A DNA stretch of 64,000 nt, from positions 3,725,001 through 3,789,000 of the forward strand of contig NC_134838.1 in the NCBI RefSeq assembly GCF_965363235.1, given 5' to 3'. This document shows, one piece after another, positions 1 through 10,700 of this stretch. This stretch comes from Mytilus galloprovincialis. Its lineage: Eukaryota > Mollusca > Bivalvia > Mytilida > Mytilidae. A program made the position numbers and the translations under genes. Position 1 is the stretch's first letter; every line of letters starts with the position of its first letter. The notes beneath the pieces were generated by a model. The model made no database searches. It worked only from the letters and a program-made list of their open reading frames with translations, and was not told the origin of the DNA.

Positions 1-1724
1 CATATATTTTATTACAATAGTTTATGAAAAGCTCTTTAATAGTAGTTAATGAATTTGTTAAAAGCACTGAAAGATTAGTTGTACAACACTTACTAGAGGC
101 CGAGATAAAACGAGATTTAAATGGTTTTTTGTGTAGTTTAGGTAGCCAATACATATAAGGGACCTTCAAATGTTTAGAAGAAGCCTTAAGCTTGCATGTA
201 GTATTTTTATTTCAAAAATCGAAATATTTTGTATACCTGCTCTGTTTATTTTTGCAAAGTCTTAAAAGTAAATAAGTGAATGCTTATCGAGTCGCACTCT
301 TTGTCGAGTTTACTTTAAATTCTCGAGTTAACTGTTGTGACTCGAGTTTCAACAATCAACGTTTACTTGAAACTCTCCACCTCACCAAGTCAGGGTTAAA
401 CTTGAGTAACCCTTGAAAGAAGTCAAGCCAATCAGATTTTGTCATTGTTTTACGCTTGATCAGGGACTTATCCTAGAGTTACCTAGATTTGTTCCGAATA
501 GCAACTGTAGTGCATTCACGTGATACTCTTGAAACTCTAAAATCGATTCTAGAGTTTCAAGTAAACTGGGTCATAGAGATAAAGTTATTTTTTTTGGTCA
601 TATTTAATATTGTTATCTAATAGGGTATTGGTATTGCTCTGCTCATAATTGTATCGTATTATCAACATTGATCGTGATTTTGTTCAGAATAATAATCGGG
701 GCTCAATGATATTTCATCAGTAAGGAATAATATAACCAAAGTGATGTTTTTTCTTCATTGTAATTCCTTTTCTTTTGGTCCACCAAATACATTTTATTAT
801 TGAACTTTGAAGTTTATTTCATACAATCATCACAATTATAATCACTACAAATATTCATAAATCTCTATATATATATGGTTGATCTAAATAAAGACAATAG
901 TAACTTAATATCACTTACAATAATATTTCAAATTTTGCATGTTCAAAATAAACTGTTTCGTCATCAGTATTTATTGATTAGCATTTAAAGTCTCTTTTGT
1001 TCGCCTCTCTTTTCCAGCACTACTTGCTATTGTGGGGTGGCCAGTTCTTTTAGTGGAGATCTGGAGAGAACCACTGACCTCCGTAGGAAAACTGACAATC
1101 CTAGTCAATTTAGATTTGAATCGAATGCATCTGCCACGTAGGGGATTAGAGATCGTTCACACGGGCACCTTCGACAGCACTTTTAAAACAAATGATCAAG
1201 TAAATACAGACAGAAGCAATCCCATTTACTGCAAGAGAAAATCCGAACGGTGTTGAATTATCACAATGAATGAGACTGAAAAAAAACTAAACGATCGAAA
1301 CTTACTTTACAACTGATTTTTCAGTCTTTTAAGAACTCCTTTGATTTAATAATTGTTTCAATGCAAAATCGATCTACTAGTGAATATCATATCATGGCTG
1401 ACTTTGATTTTTTTCAAAAGTATATAATTTAATGAAATTTATCGGTTCTTTTACCTCTTACAATTCCCATTGTTTACCTTTTCAATAATAAGCAATACGA
1501 TGCTACCTGTTTTTCAGTTTGGGAAAGAGTCATTCATTCCTCATACTGAAACGGTAAGATCATCAAGTAACTAATAATGTTACTAAGGTGCAGTGATTCT
1601 TTTTTATTTTATGATTAATAGTCATTTAAATCAAACTGATAACTTATATGTCATTTTTCCGGCGCAAAACTTGTTTACGACATTGGTAGTTTCTTAAAAT
1701 TTTTTCTTTAGTGTGAGGTTTTAT
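1..1724. other. Intergenic sequence downstream of receptor 1
   Basis: This A+T-rich stretch has no supported gene. It lies downstream of the first receptor gene, which is on the minus strand. It holds a near-perfect 34-bp palindrome at 528-561 within a region rich in inverted CTCGAG/GAAACTC words (about 285-565). A 74-codon open frame at 1032-1256 sits in what looks like an old dispersed repeat rather than a gene. Minus-strand AATAAA signals at about 1720-1725 (overlapping the receptor stop codon) and near 1602 could end the receptor transcript. Confidence 0.5.
528..561. repeat. 34-bp near-perfect palindrome
   Basis: The two halves, CTTGAAACTC and GAGTTTCAAG, mirror each other around an ATCGAT centre with one mismatched pair. 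Related inverted words lie upstream from about 285, so this may be the end of a degraded foldback element. Confidence 0.6.
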
Positions 1725-4700
1725 TCAACAATTAGAAGAAGATGATTTCTCATTGACCCTTGTGACAAAAGATAGAGACACTTGACCAGTAGGCTCTTTT
1801 CCTACTTCATTGTGGCCAATCTTAAACATTTTATGGAAATCTTTTTTAAATTTTTCATTTGAAAAATAATAAATAAAGAAATTAATCGATGGATGAAAAT
1901 GGGCAAACACTGTGATACAAAGATGCACTTCGTGGGAAAATGTATCGTTTGAATCAGCCACAAGCAATATTGCAAACGGTATCCAACAGATCGAAAATAT
2001 TGCATACACAATAAATATTGTTTTTGCAAGGCGCAAAGATTTATTGTCAATGACTGGTGCGTTTCCTCTACTTGTAACTTGTTTTCTTTTATGTCGGACA
2101 AATAAAAACAATTTTAAGTAAGAAATTCCTACAACTATCAAAGGAATCCACACAAGACAAACTGAAAATACAACAGTATAACTGTATGTTGCCATTCTGT
2201 CCCAAATACATTCCAAACTTTTGTCATCAAAACCATGCCCACCAATTCCACCATAATTAAGTAGAACCATGATCAGTCCAACTACATACAGTGATATACA
2301 CATTATGATACATGATCGCCGAGTAAATATTTTCTCGTAATGAGAGTTGTGACAGATTAATATGTATCTGTTGAAACTGAGCAATGTGATAGACCCAAGA
2401 GACACGATACATGAAACTGTACACATTTTCCCGATTATATCGCACAGAATTGGATACTGCATGAAGAATGGCCGGCCTTCAATTTTACCTGAAAAAAAAG
2501 AATTAAATGAAATGTTTATTTATTGAAGCGAAAACTAACATAAGTATTTATTTTCAAAATTCATGTAACAAAGGTAAAGCATTTGATTTACTGATTCGAT
2601 CCATAAAAAAATCATACTTGTACCGGTAAAAATGATGATTTACATATAATGTCAATTTGTAATATGAAATTAAACAGACCTAAAAAATCCAATTGCACGA
2701 GTTTTGCTTTCTATTTATATCTATATTTATGCTTGTATCGCTTACATGACCTCCGGAGGTTTTCGGAGGTCAACTCGATAGATAATTTAGATGGCGTGAA
2801 GACTTAACACAAGAAACGAAACTACATATATTCAAGTTCATGCCCTGTAAATTATTTTATAATTTGGATAAACGTTTTACATGGTTATCAATCCAATATG
2901 AAAATTTGAGTCAAATCGGTGGATATTTCATCTTTATCAAAGAGGGACGAAGGATACCAGAGAGACAGTCAGACTCATAAATCGAAAATAAACTGACAAC
3001 ACCATGACTAAAAATGAAAAAGACAAACAGTCAAATAATAGTACACATGACACAACATAGAAAACTGAAGAAAAAGCATCACGATCCCCACCAAAAACTA
3101 GGGGTCATCTCAAGTGCACCGGAAGGGTAAACAGATCCTGATCCACATGTGGCACTCATCGTGTTGCTCATATTATAATAAATCCGGTAAATAGTCTTAT
3201 TCGGTAGGTCACATTCATGAAAGGGAAGGGGATTGTAGTTACAACGTAAGGAACATATCCGATATCATCTGTGAAACAGTTATTCCATAACGGTCAACCA
3301 ACTCGTGATGGCGTCCGTAAAATTTACAAAGGGATGATTTCAACTTCAACATTTGGAACTCTAGGTTTAATAACTTCCTTGGGATCAGCAACCCTCTATC
3401 AAGAAAATCGTGATAGGAAATACATGCACGGGAATATCGTAACAATTAGGAGATATATATACCCCGTATGCAGGTGCTGCTGGAATGTTGCTACTTAGCA
3501 ATGGAAAGTCCACAATTATCTATAAACATCTAAAAGCATTAAGGACAACTGTTTATTCATATTTGTCATTAATTTATAATAAATATTTGTAGGCTTGATA
3601 TATGTCCTATTTCATCTCACCACCAAACAAGTTTTTTTTATATTCTGTTAACTATATTAACTGTTTACAAAATTTAGAATTTTTGAAAAACTAAGGCATT
3701 TCTACCTCAGGCATAGATTACCTTAGCTGTATTTGGCAAAACTTTTAGGAATTTGGTCCTTAATGCTCTTCAACTTCGTACCTTATTTGGCCGTTTTAAC
3801 TTTTTGGGGTTCGAGCGTCACTTATGAGTCTTTTGTAGACGAAACGCGCGTCTGGCGTATATACAAAATTTAGTCCTGGTATCTATGATGAGTTTATGAT
3901 AACAAATGTTTGATTATTTCGTAATATAACATCAGAACTTAGTATGGGTGAAAATATAAATATAATATAGATTTCAATGATTTCTTTGACATTAATTGAG
4001 GTTAATTAGATGTACCTTATTTCACAGTTGATAGCTCAATGAATATCTATCAAAATAATTGTATAATTAATTATTGTATATTTGTATTAGTTACATTATT
4101 CTATAATGTCAACTATGTTTTTCCTGTGACTCTACTGCACCAGAAATGTTATAACATATTATATATTATTCTGGTGGGCGGAGTTTCTCCATCTTTTTTG
4201 TGTGTTTTTCTGCTGTTCATTCATAAATCGGAAACTTATATCAGAATTCGGAAAATGGCCTACAGCAAATTAAAAATAGTATCTGTCTGAATTGAACACT
4301 CACTGCTGATATTCAATACTGTGGATTCATTTATTTTCGTGGATACCAATTTTCGCGGATTGACGAAAACGATCATTTTCGTGGATATTTGATTTCGTGG
4401 TTTTGCCAAAGTCTGGTTACATTCCTATAGAAAATTTGTAATTCGTTGGACATTGGAATTCGTGGTTTCCGGGTACCCACGAAATCCACGAAAATTGGTA
4501 TCCAACGAATAATATTGAATCCACAGTATAAGTAACCTATTTTATAGAGTTATTACTTTCTTACTATGTTATTCAGTGCTTTTTCAATCTTAACGTTTTG
4601 TTATGAATCACAATTAACTACCAAACTGCGTTAAAATTTAATTCAAGTGAAACATTAGATACTTCTTTCAGTTCCTTTATGTAATATGTTGCTTTATATA

Positions 4701-5928
4701 ATTATACTGCAGAAATTAACACAAGACTACTGGTTTAAAACAATCAAAACATAAGCAGAAATATTTGACATTTTAACACTTCATTCAACATAATTTTTCG
4801 AAGAGGTTACCCATTAGTGTCGATAGATTGCATGAATAAACGTTTGAAATAATCAAAACCTTAAACATATGTTTTAAAAAAGTAAAATCCTATTAATATT
4901 ATATTCTTATTCGAAACAATGATTTATTTTTAGACATAATACTGTAATTCCAATTTTCATTCAATCTCTTATTGTAGTTGCAATTCAAAGTATTGTTGCA
5001 TATCGAGTCCTTCATTATTATATATAGGACGTAGTGTAAACTCATATGCTAAACGACAAAATAAGAATTAAACAAAAAAAAAACTTTATACTTTGTGAGT
5101 ATTTTCAAAGCAAACATGATTGCCATACACCAATTGCAAAGTAACCTCTCAATCAAATTCTTCGAATATATCTCATTTTCCTCTCTTGAACTGTATATTC
5201 ATTTACTTCGCCATAAACGTAACCATAACTTATTCAGTAAATCTTTAAGAACTCTTTGTCGTCTTTGTATATCTTAGTCGTATTTGGCTTGGTATGAAAT
5301 TTTGAGTCCTCAATGCTCTTCAACTTTGTACTTGTTTGGTTTTAGAAATATTTTGAAATGAGCGTCACTGATGAGTCTTATGTAGACGAAACGCGCGTCT
5401 GACGTACTAAATTATAATCCTGGTAACTATGGTAAACAAACAATAAGATAAATCAGCATGTTTTGTTGGCATTATTTGTAAAAGTTACTTGATTGTATAC
5501 ATATTCTATAAAATACTTGATAAATATCTCGATATTCATAATTTAATACAATAAGTATAGACACTCTGATAAATTGACGAAATCGATGACCGTTCTGCAA
5601 AGTTAAGATACAGATATGTATTCTTTAAACCAACAAAAGAATCATACAGTAAGAAATATTACTTACCAACAACGCTCATAGGATCTGCTACCATAGTAAC
5701 GTACATGTCTGATATAGCTATATTGATGATGAATATGGACTGTACGCTCAACTTTCCCTTCGATCTGGCTGTAATAATCAAAATTAGAGCATTCCCGAAT
5801 GTTCCTACAAGAGATGCAATAGTCTGTAAAGCTATAGATGTAATTGCGAACCCAGGTGATTCCTGAATAAATTCATATTTTCCAAAATATTTGATAACGA
5901 TACTAGATATGTTGAGAGTAGTATTCAT
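1725..5928 (-). CDS. Class A GPCR, melatonin-receptor/moody-like (receptor 1; exons 5667-5928 and 1725-2488)
   Basis: Predicted 341-residue seven-helix receptor of the plasma membrane, ligand unknown. Exon 1 (87 codons plus one base) carries an N-terminus with NTT and NIS glycosylation sites, TM1 with the GN motif (N46) and TM2 with D74. It ends at a GTAAGT donor. Exon 2 begins after a pyrimidine-rich acceptor and completes the same Gly codon (phase 1), giving VVG-KIEGRPFF. Exon 2 holds the TM3 Cys (103) and ECL2 Cys (181) pair, NRY in place of DRY (127-129), the TM5 Pro (203), CWIP in TM6 (255-258) and NFFIY in place of NPxxY (290-294). NRY followed by ICH, and the missing TM7 Pro, are as in melatonin receptors; insect moody and Tre1 are also related. 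The C-tail is Ser-rich. The intron is 3.2 kb and full of repeats. The GPCR call is firm; the subfamily is inference. Confidence 0.88.
2560..2970 (+). repeat. Dispersed A+T-rich repeat, family E (intron of receptor 1)
   Basis: The text around 2580-2820 recurs with mismatches at about 9590-9810, and in reverse complement at about 36880-37270. Shared landmarks are TGATTCGATCCA, AATTGCACGAGTT and TTTCGGAGGTCAACTC. It has no coding capacity and its class is unknown. Confidence 0.6.
2935..3540 (-). mobile_element. PLE-2 3' fragment (end of RT ORF plus 3' tail)
   Basis: The minus-strand frame 3239-3445 encodes the C-terminal end of a reverse-transcriptase protein (FYGRHHELVDRYG and SQMISDMF). The main PLE-2 copy at 40320-42360 carries the matching nucleotide stretch near 40620-40800. 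The non-coding tail (2935-3238) recurs at 7095-7840, 40320-40620, 43620-43900 and 57540-57870. It is a 5'-truncated copy lying inside the receptor 1 intron. Assignment to the Penelope-like group rests on the longer copy. Confidence 0.65.
3735..3905 (+). repeat. Hammerhead-bearing dispersed repeat, copy 1 (decayed ribozyme 3815-3858)
   Basis: This is a ~150-bp repeat unit. The ribozyme core reads CTTATGA where the family has CTGATGA, a change at an invariant G of the hammerhead core, so self-cleavage is not expected. Stem II (GTC...GAC), GAAA, the CGCGCG stem III and the GTC cleavage triplet are all kept. Other copies are at 5278, 19556, 56870 and 63640. Confidence 0.7.
4319..4526. mobile_element. 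Palindromic MITE, 208 bp, TA target duplications
   Basis: The termini read CTGTGGATTCA and TGAATCCACAG, and the element is largely self-complementary through the words TTTTCGTGGATACCAATTTT and AAAATTGGTATCC. TA dinucleotides at 4317-4318 and 4527-4528 fit a Tc1/mariner-type target duplication. It is non-coding. The repeated CGTGGAT wording resembles a MITE widespread in mollusc genomes (recalled, not searched). Confidence 0.8.
5278..5432 (+). repeat. Hammerhead-bearing dispersed repeat, copy 2
   Basis: A ~150-bp unit opening with a segment on the pattern TGCTCTTCAACTTTGTAC and closing with TAAATTATAATCCTGGTA. It lies in the receptor 1 intron in antisense orientation to the gene. It contains the apparently intact ribozyme at 5362-5405. 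Confidence 0.8.
5362..5405 (+). ncRNA. Type I hammerhead ribozyme motif, apparently intact
   Basis: The order is as in a type I hammerhead. Stem I 5' strand GCGTCA is at 5362-5367, core CTGATGA at 5368-5374, and stem II GTC-loop-GAC at 5375-5387. Then come GAAA at 5388-5391, a minimal self-complementary stem III (ACGCGCGT) ending in the cleavage triplet GTC at 5397-5399, and stem I 3' strand TGACGT at 5400-5405. All six stem I pairs form, one of them a G-U. The core matches the Schistosoma satellite hammerhead pattern. Cleavage would follow base 5399. The RNA would be read antisense to the receptor transcript, so the ribozyme would act only if transcribed from the plus strand. Confidence 0.82.
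5564..5614 (-). promoter_or_regulatory. Intronic duplicate of the receptor 5' leader block
   Basis: This block matches the conserved leader found 25 bases upstream of the receptor 1 and receptor 2 start codons (5953-6005 and 16235-16283). Shared landmarks are CTCT..TAAATTGACGAA and CCGTTCTGCAA. Here it lies about 50 bases inside the intron, downstream of exon 1, with no second exon 1 beside it. It is best read as the stub of a partly deleted tandem duplicate. Confidence 0.55.
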
Positions 5929-5952
5929 AATTCAATTCTTTTGTTATATGAG

Positions 5953-6005
5953 CTCTAATAAATTGGTGAATGCAATGTCCGTTCTGCAATATCCAGATAC
6001 AGATG
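5953..6005 (-). promoter_or_regulatory. Conserved 5' leader block of receptor 1
   Basis: This block begins 25 bases upstream of the start codon and is shared with receptor 2 at the same offset (16235-16283). It is probably transcribed 5' UTR. Its role is unknown. Confidence 0.5.
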
Positions 6006-6084
6006 TCAACTGGTTAGTTTGCTGATGGTTAATCGTTGATTGGTATAATGTTTAAAAATTAAAGTAAATCAGAATGTTCTCCCC

Positions 6085-6090
6085 TTTATA
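6085..6090 (-). promoter_or_regulatory. TATA box of receptor 1
   Basis: The minus strand reads TATAAA, 162 bases before the ATG. The flanking text (GTTCTCC next to the box on the plus strand) is the same beside receptor 2, where the box lies 164 bases before its ATG. Conservation of box, flank and spacing supports a real core promoter. Confidence 0.6.
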
Positions 6091-6100
6091 AGTCTAATAT

Positions 6101-7094
6101 AACACCTACATGTTTAAAACTGTATAACCGTAAATGAATACGTCAAAGCAGTTTGTAATTGGTTAATGCATCAACAAAATTATTATATTTGCATTGGTTT
6201 TCAGTAATTTTTTCATTCTGGAAAAACGTCGGAAGTACAATACCAGTCATTTCCCTTGTTTACAGGCCACCTAGTATCTATTTTCCTTTATAGAGATGAC
6301 GTGCTGTCATCATAGATCTTTAATCATATCCTTGTATTACAACCCCTAATTAAAGGATAATTTCAAAGAAAGACGCGTCTCTGTATCACCATTCAATATA
6401 TTGTGATGTCTTTTCCCTACTGAGAGATATGGTATATAGCAGTATTTGGTAAAGTCCAATAAGACACTTCAATCTTTTGTTTTTAATGAGGGAGAGACGA
6501 CTTTGTGGGGACAATAAAAATATAAAATATCAGACAAAGTCAAAAAAGGAGCAACACCCTAGCCAACAGATGAATAACATTTAAATTACATTCATTCACT
6601 TATATATTCAGATTGTGCAAAATTAACCATTTCACAATCGTGAAAGATCAGACAAATAAAACTAATAAATCGATCATTTTTGGGGAGATTGAATGCATTT
6701 TCAACAGATGTAAAAACTATGAATCTGTCCTCAGGGGTGTCTGGCAAATGTTAAGTGAGAGAGTTATCTGTACTCGACTACTCTTTGTACTTAAAACATT
6801 TCATTTGTAAGATAATTTTTAGGGTGAGGTTAAGTTATGTTAATTTGTCATAGGAAAGAAAATAGATTTACAAATAAGAAGTGCACTTTTTTTTATTTAA
6901 CAATTATTATTTCCGGAATGACTGTTCAATCTTTTTATTATTATTTTATACTATTTTATCATCTTTTTTATTTTATTCTTCGTTTAGAATGACTGTACAC
7001 GCTCTGCTTATATCTAAATTGTATGCACTTATAAACACGATTATCTACATCAAACAAAAACATGTTTAAAAATTTTTGATGCCATAATACTTTT
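6101..7094. other. Intergenic A+T-rich sequence
   Basis: No gene or clear repeat was recognised between the receptor 1 promoter and the nested retroelement at 7095. The open frames here are short and unremarkable. Confidence 0.4.
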
Positions 7095-7840
7095 TGTTTT
7101 GTAAAAGAGGGGCGAATAATACCAGAGAGACAGTCAAACCCATAGATTGGACGTTATTTGACAACTCCATGGATAAAAATATATAAAGACAGACAGATAA
7201 TAGAACACACGTTTGATAATGTGTTACATATTTGTTTTTTGTTCATTTTTTGTACATAAATAAGGCCGTTAGTTTTCTCGTTTGAACTGTTTTACATTGT
7301 CATTTCGGGGCCTTATATAGCTGACTATGCTGTATGGGATTTGCTCTTTGTTGAAGTCCGTACGGTGACCTATAGTTGTTAATTTCTGTGTCATTTAAGT
7401 CTCTTGTAGAAAGTTGTCTCATTGGCAATCATACCACATTCTTTTTTATATATGAATAATAGTACACAAGACACAACATAGAAAACTAACGACTAAGCAA
7501 CACGAACCCTACCAAGAACTGGGGGTCATATCAGGTGCTCCGCAAGGATAAGAAGATCCTACTCCACACGTGGCACCCGTCGTGTTGCTTCTGTTATTAC
7601 AAATCCGGTAAATATTCTAGTTCGGTAGGTCACATTCGTGAAAATGGAAGGGTATTTTAGTTACGACATAAGGAACATATCCGACATCATCTTTGGAATG
7701 GTTATTCCATCAGCTCATGATCGCGTTCGTAAACTTTACAAGGAATGATTTCAACTTCATCATTTGGAACTATGGTTTTAAGAGCTTTCTTGTGAGCAGC
7801 AACCCTCTATCAAGAAAATCATGATAGAATTCTTTTGTTT
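7095..7840 (-). mobile_element. PLE-2 3' tail interrupted by a family C repeat
   Basis: The tail text (GACAGTCAAACCCATA, later GGTAGGTCACATTCGTG and AACCCTCTATCAAGAAAATC) matches the PLE-2 copies at 2935 and 40320 but is split. A family C repeat (about 7215-7450, plus orientation) lies between a left part ending near AATAGAACACAC and a right part restarting at AATAGTACACA. A degenerate further fragment occurs at about 7970-8170. Confidence 0.65.
7215..7450 (+). repeat. Dispersed repeat, family C (nested in PLE-2 tail)
   Basis: The 3' portion contains the family signature GTTGTCTCATTGGCAATCAT followed by a T-rich end. The same repeat occurs at 29930-30310, 34430-34830, 44100-44470 and 59570-59845 (plus) and at 43050-43400 and 56585-56715 (minus). 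It is non-coding. Insertion into PLE-2 with a duplicated target suggests retroposition. Confidence 0.6.
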
Positions 7841-8520
7841 TTGTCGGAGAGAGATTCCAATAAAACTGTATAGGATTAAATATAATTTAAAAGACTAGCG
7901 GAAGACACCAAATTCAAAATGCATATACGTTTTTCACAACTAATAACGCTATATTATAAAATGATAAACGAATAGAAAACTAAAGACTGCGCAACACGAA
8001 CACCATACAGGATGATCTCATATGCTCCGGAAAGGTAAGAAGATCCTGTTCTACTCAACACACCCTTAGTTTTGCTCCTATGTAAGTTCAAGCTCAGTGT
8101 AGGTGTTATTGGGTAATGTCACATTCAAGAAAAAGAGGATAGGATTATGAGTATGACAAGTAAAGATTTCCAATAAAACGACATACGAACGTTATTCGAC
8201 GTACGGACTTGCACTTTGTAAATACAGCTGTTTCCCAAGCCACGGAAAGATATATAATATTCAGTGATATGTTAATTTGTTAACGTAATTGTTCCTAGAT
8301 ATGATATCGTTGTTTCATCTCATAGAGACATAATTTGGGAATGTTACAATATAAAAAACATGGTAGCGTCTAAATTTTAATTCTTATGAGGGCCAAAAGT
8401 GGAGGAAAGGGCAGTATATATTTTTGTATACGTTTAAACTCTTACAGGTTCGCGGCATATAAATCTTAAAAATATGTCGAACAGCCCTATCTTTTGAACT
8501 ATATTTTGACCTTTGAATAA

Positions 8521-8800
8521 AAAAGAATTGCATATCAAAAACGTGAAATCACAAAAATACTGAACTCCGAGGAAAATTCGTAACGGAAAGTCCCTAATCA
8601 AAAGACAAAATCAAAAGATCACACACATTAACCGAATGGACAACAACTGTCATATTCCGGACCTAAAAATGGTGGATTGAACCTGATTGTATACCTCTCT
8701 CTTGTATGACAGTCGCATCAAATTCCATTCTTTTACAACGATGCGTGAACAAAACCGACAAATAGTTAAAATTCTTAAAATATAGGGTACAACTTTCCGT
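8521..8800 (+). repeat. Dispersed repeat, family B
   Basis: Signature words are ACTCCGAGGAAAATTC, GAAAGTCCCTAATCAAA and GGACAACAACTGTCA, with TATGACAGTCGCATCAAA further on. Other copies are at 23648-23960, 38797-38905, 50055-50330 and 54676-54950, and reversed at 55735-55815. It is non-coding and its class is unknown. Confidence 0.65.
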
Positions 8801-9189
8801 TCTTGGATATAATTAATTTTTCACGAAACTTCGTTGTAAAAGTGGCACAGTTTGAGCCGCAACGGGTGTTCCTCTGGGAAATTGCATTGTCTATATTTAC
8901 AGAATTGCAACCTTGAAAGAATGTTTCTTGCCAACCATTGGTTTTGGTTAAATACGTTGCTCATGTTTAAACCAATATCCAAGAGTTTTAAAATCCTACT
9001 CTAGTATTTTCGAATAATTCTAACAAAAAAAAATGATGAGAGAATTCATAAATTTTTACTTATCACGTGAGACTCTAGATAACCACCGTAATTCTCACTG
9101 ACATACCACCACGTATAAACAACACCTTACCTTTAAGGAAAACGTTTTATCCGAAGGATGATTTTCGGACAATTTCAAAAACTGTCTAA

Positions 9190-9960
9190 ATCAACTGTCA
9201 ATATCAGCGTTCAGAATATTGTTTTAATTTAATTTTTTCATTAAACGTATGAATAAAAAAAAAAGTCAATTTAAATGTTGTGTTTAAAAAGGTGTGCTCG
9301 ATTGAAAACTAAAGTATGATTTTTTTTTTGTTCAATCATCAATGAAAGTAAAATAATGAAATCATAATTCGCTTCAAGCAGTCAGTATGGTTCAATTTTG
9401 TTACATAAAGCTTAGAAACATTGATAATGAATTGTTTACTTGCAAGTGAATAAAACGACCTCATTGAATCCGTATTCATGTGAACTTCTATTCAACTCCT
9501 TAGCTAGAGATGGATAACGCATAAAGTGTGTGTGATCGTTATTCAAAGGAAAAGAAATTCAATATTGAAATTGAAACAATCGTTCCGAATTTGATTGACT
9601 GATTCGATCCACTAAAAATCTTTCTTGTGCAAGTAAAAACGATGATTAACATCTGTTTTAAATCTAAATTATAAAATCAAAAAGACCTAGAAAAATCTAA
9701 TTGCACGAGTTCGCTTTCTATTTGTATCTATATTTATGTTTATATCGCTTATATGACTATTGAGGGTCTTTCGGAGGTCAACTCAATAATTAATTAGATG
9801 GAATCAAGACTAAAATACACACATAGCAAAGTTACATATTATCAAGCCAATGTCCTGTAAATTGTTTATTTTAGACTTTCAATAATTTGGATATATGGTT
9901 ATAAATCAAATATGAACATGAATTTTACAGCTAGTGCCCCTTTAATCTCAATCTAGTTTA
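9190..9960 (+). repeat. Dispersed A+T-rich repeat, family E (longest copy)
   Basis: This is the longest of three copies. Its first half (ACTTGCAAGTGAATAA, TCCGTATTCATGTGAACTTC) is matched in reverse complement at 36880-37270. Its second half is matched at 2560-2970. It ends with AGCTAGTGCCCCTTTAATC, recalled at 37240-37255. It has no recognisable ORF. Confidence 0.6.
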
Positions 9961-10127
9961 ACATATAATAAATGTTCGTGGTGTCTGCATATATTTCTTT
10001 TTTATTGTTTCAATTATTACTAATAAACATGATATGATTTGAGCTGTGTCGGATAAAATCAACCTTATGTAAATGAATACCAATACATCTGTTAACCTAT
10101 TTCGGGTTGAAATATAAATGCAACTGT

Positions 10128-10700
10128 TTAAGGAGGCTCGCGGGTGCAAAAATTTCCGCAAAAGATTAACCATTTGTTTTTTTCATTACAAATTTTATTT
10201 ATTACACTATTAGTTATTACTTTATGATTTGGTACAAAAATCAACAAAAAAAAAATTGATTCTGTTTGACCCCAGATGACTTTTAAAATGTTTATATCAT
10301 TGAAAAAGCTGCAAATTATCTCCCTTTGGTGCAAAAATGCCTTTTTTTGGCATTTAAATTGAAATATCTTTTATAACTCATTGGTGACCTATATTTGTTG
10401 TTATTGTTTTCAAATAAGGTGTACTAAATAATTGTAAAATTTATGCGATTTCTGTAATTTAGTTTTTTTTTAATTCGATATTACCTCTATTTCTCCTATT
10501 AGTTCAAAAGAAAAAAAGGACATTTACAAAAATGTATGCTTCTTTCGAAGACAGATTGCGAGCTTAAATGAACGGTGACCTCATTTTTTTATTTCATTTA
10601 TCTATTTTATCTAAAAGTATATGATAAAGTTCTTTTATAGAAAAATATAGCGAAATCCTATATTTAAAAAAATATTGATTTATACCCGCGAGCCCCTTAT
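10128..10700. mobile_element. Non-autonomous TIR element, ~565 bp, TTAA-type
   Basis: The ends read GGAGGCTCGCGGGT and ACCCGCGAGCCCC, inverted and one base different in length. The left end follows TTAA (10128-10131) and the right end is followed by TTAT, probably a mutated TTAA. The interior is A+T-rich and non-coding. TTAA targets are used by piggyBac and Kolobok transposons. Confidence 0.65.

Noticed and set aside
1032-1256. 74-codon plus-strand frame as a gene
   Set aside because: The DNA resembles an old dispersed (possibly tRNA-derived SINE-like) repeat recalled from other molluscs; no splice sites, domain or initiation context supports it.
1802-2445. Overlapping frames on both strands across receptor 1 exon 2 (and their counterparts in receptors 2 and 4)
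   Set aside because: They are shadows of the receptor exon, recurring at the same places in each paralogue, and they lack their own motifs.
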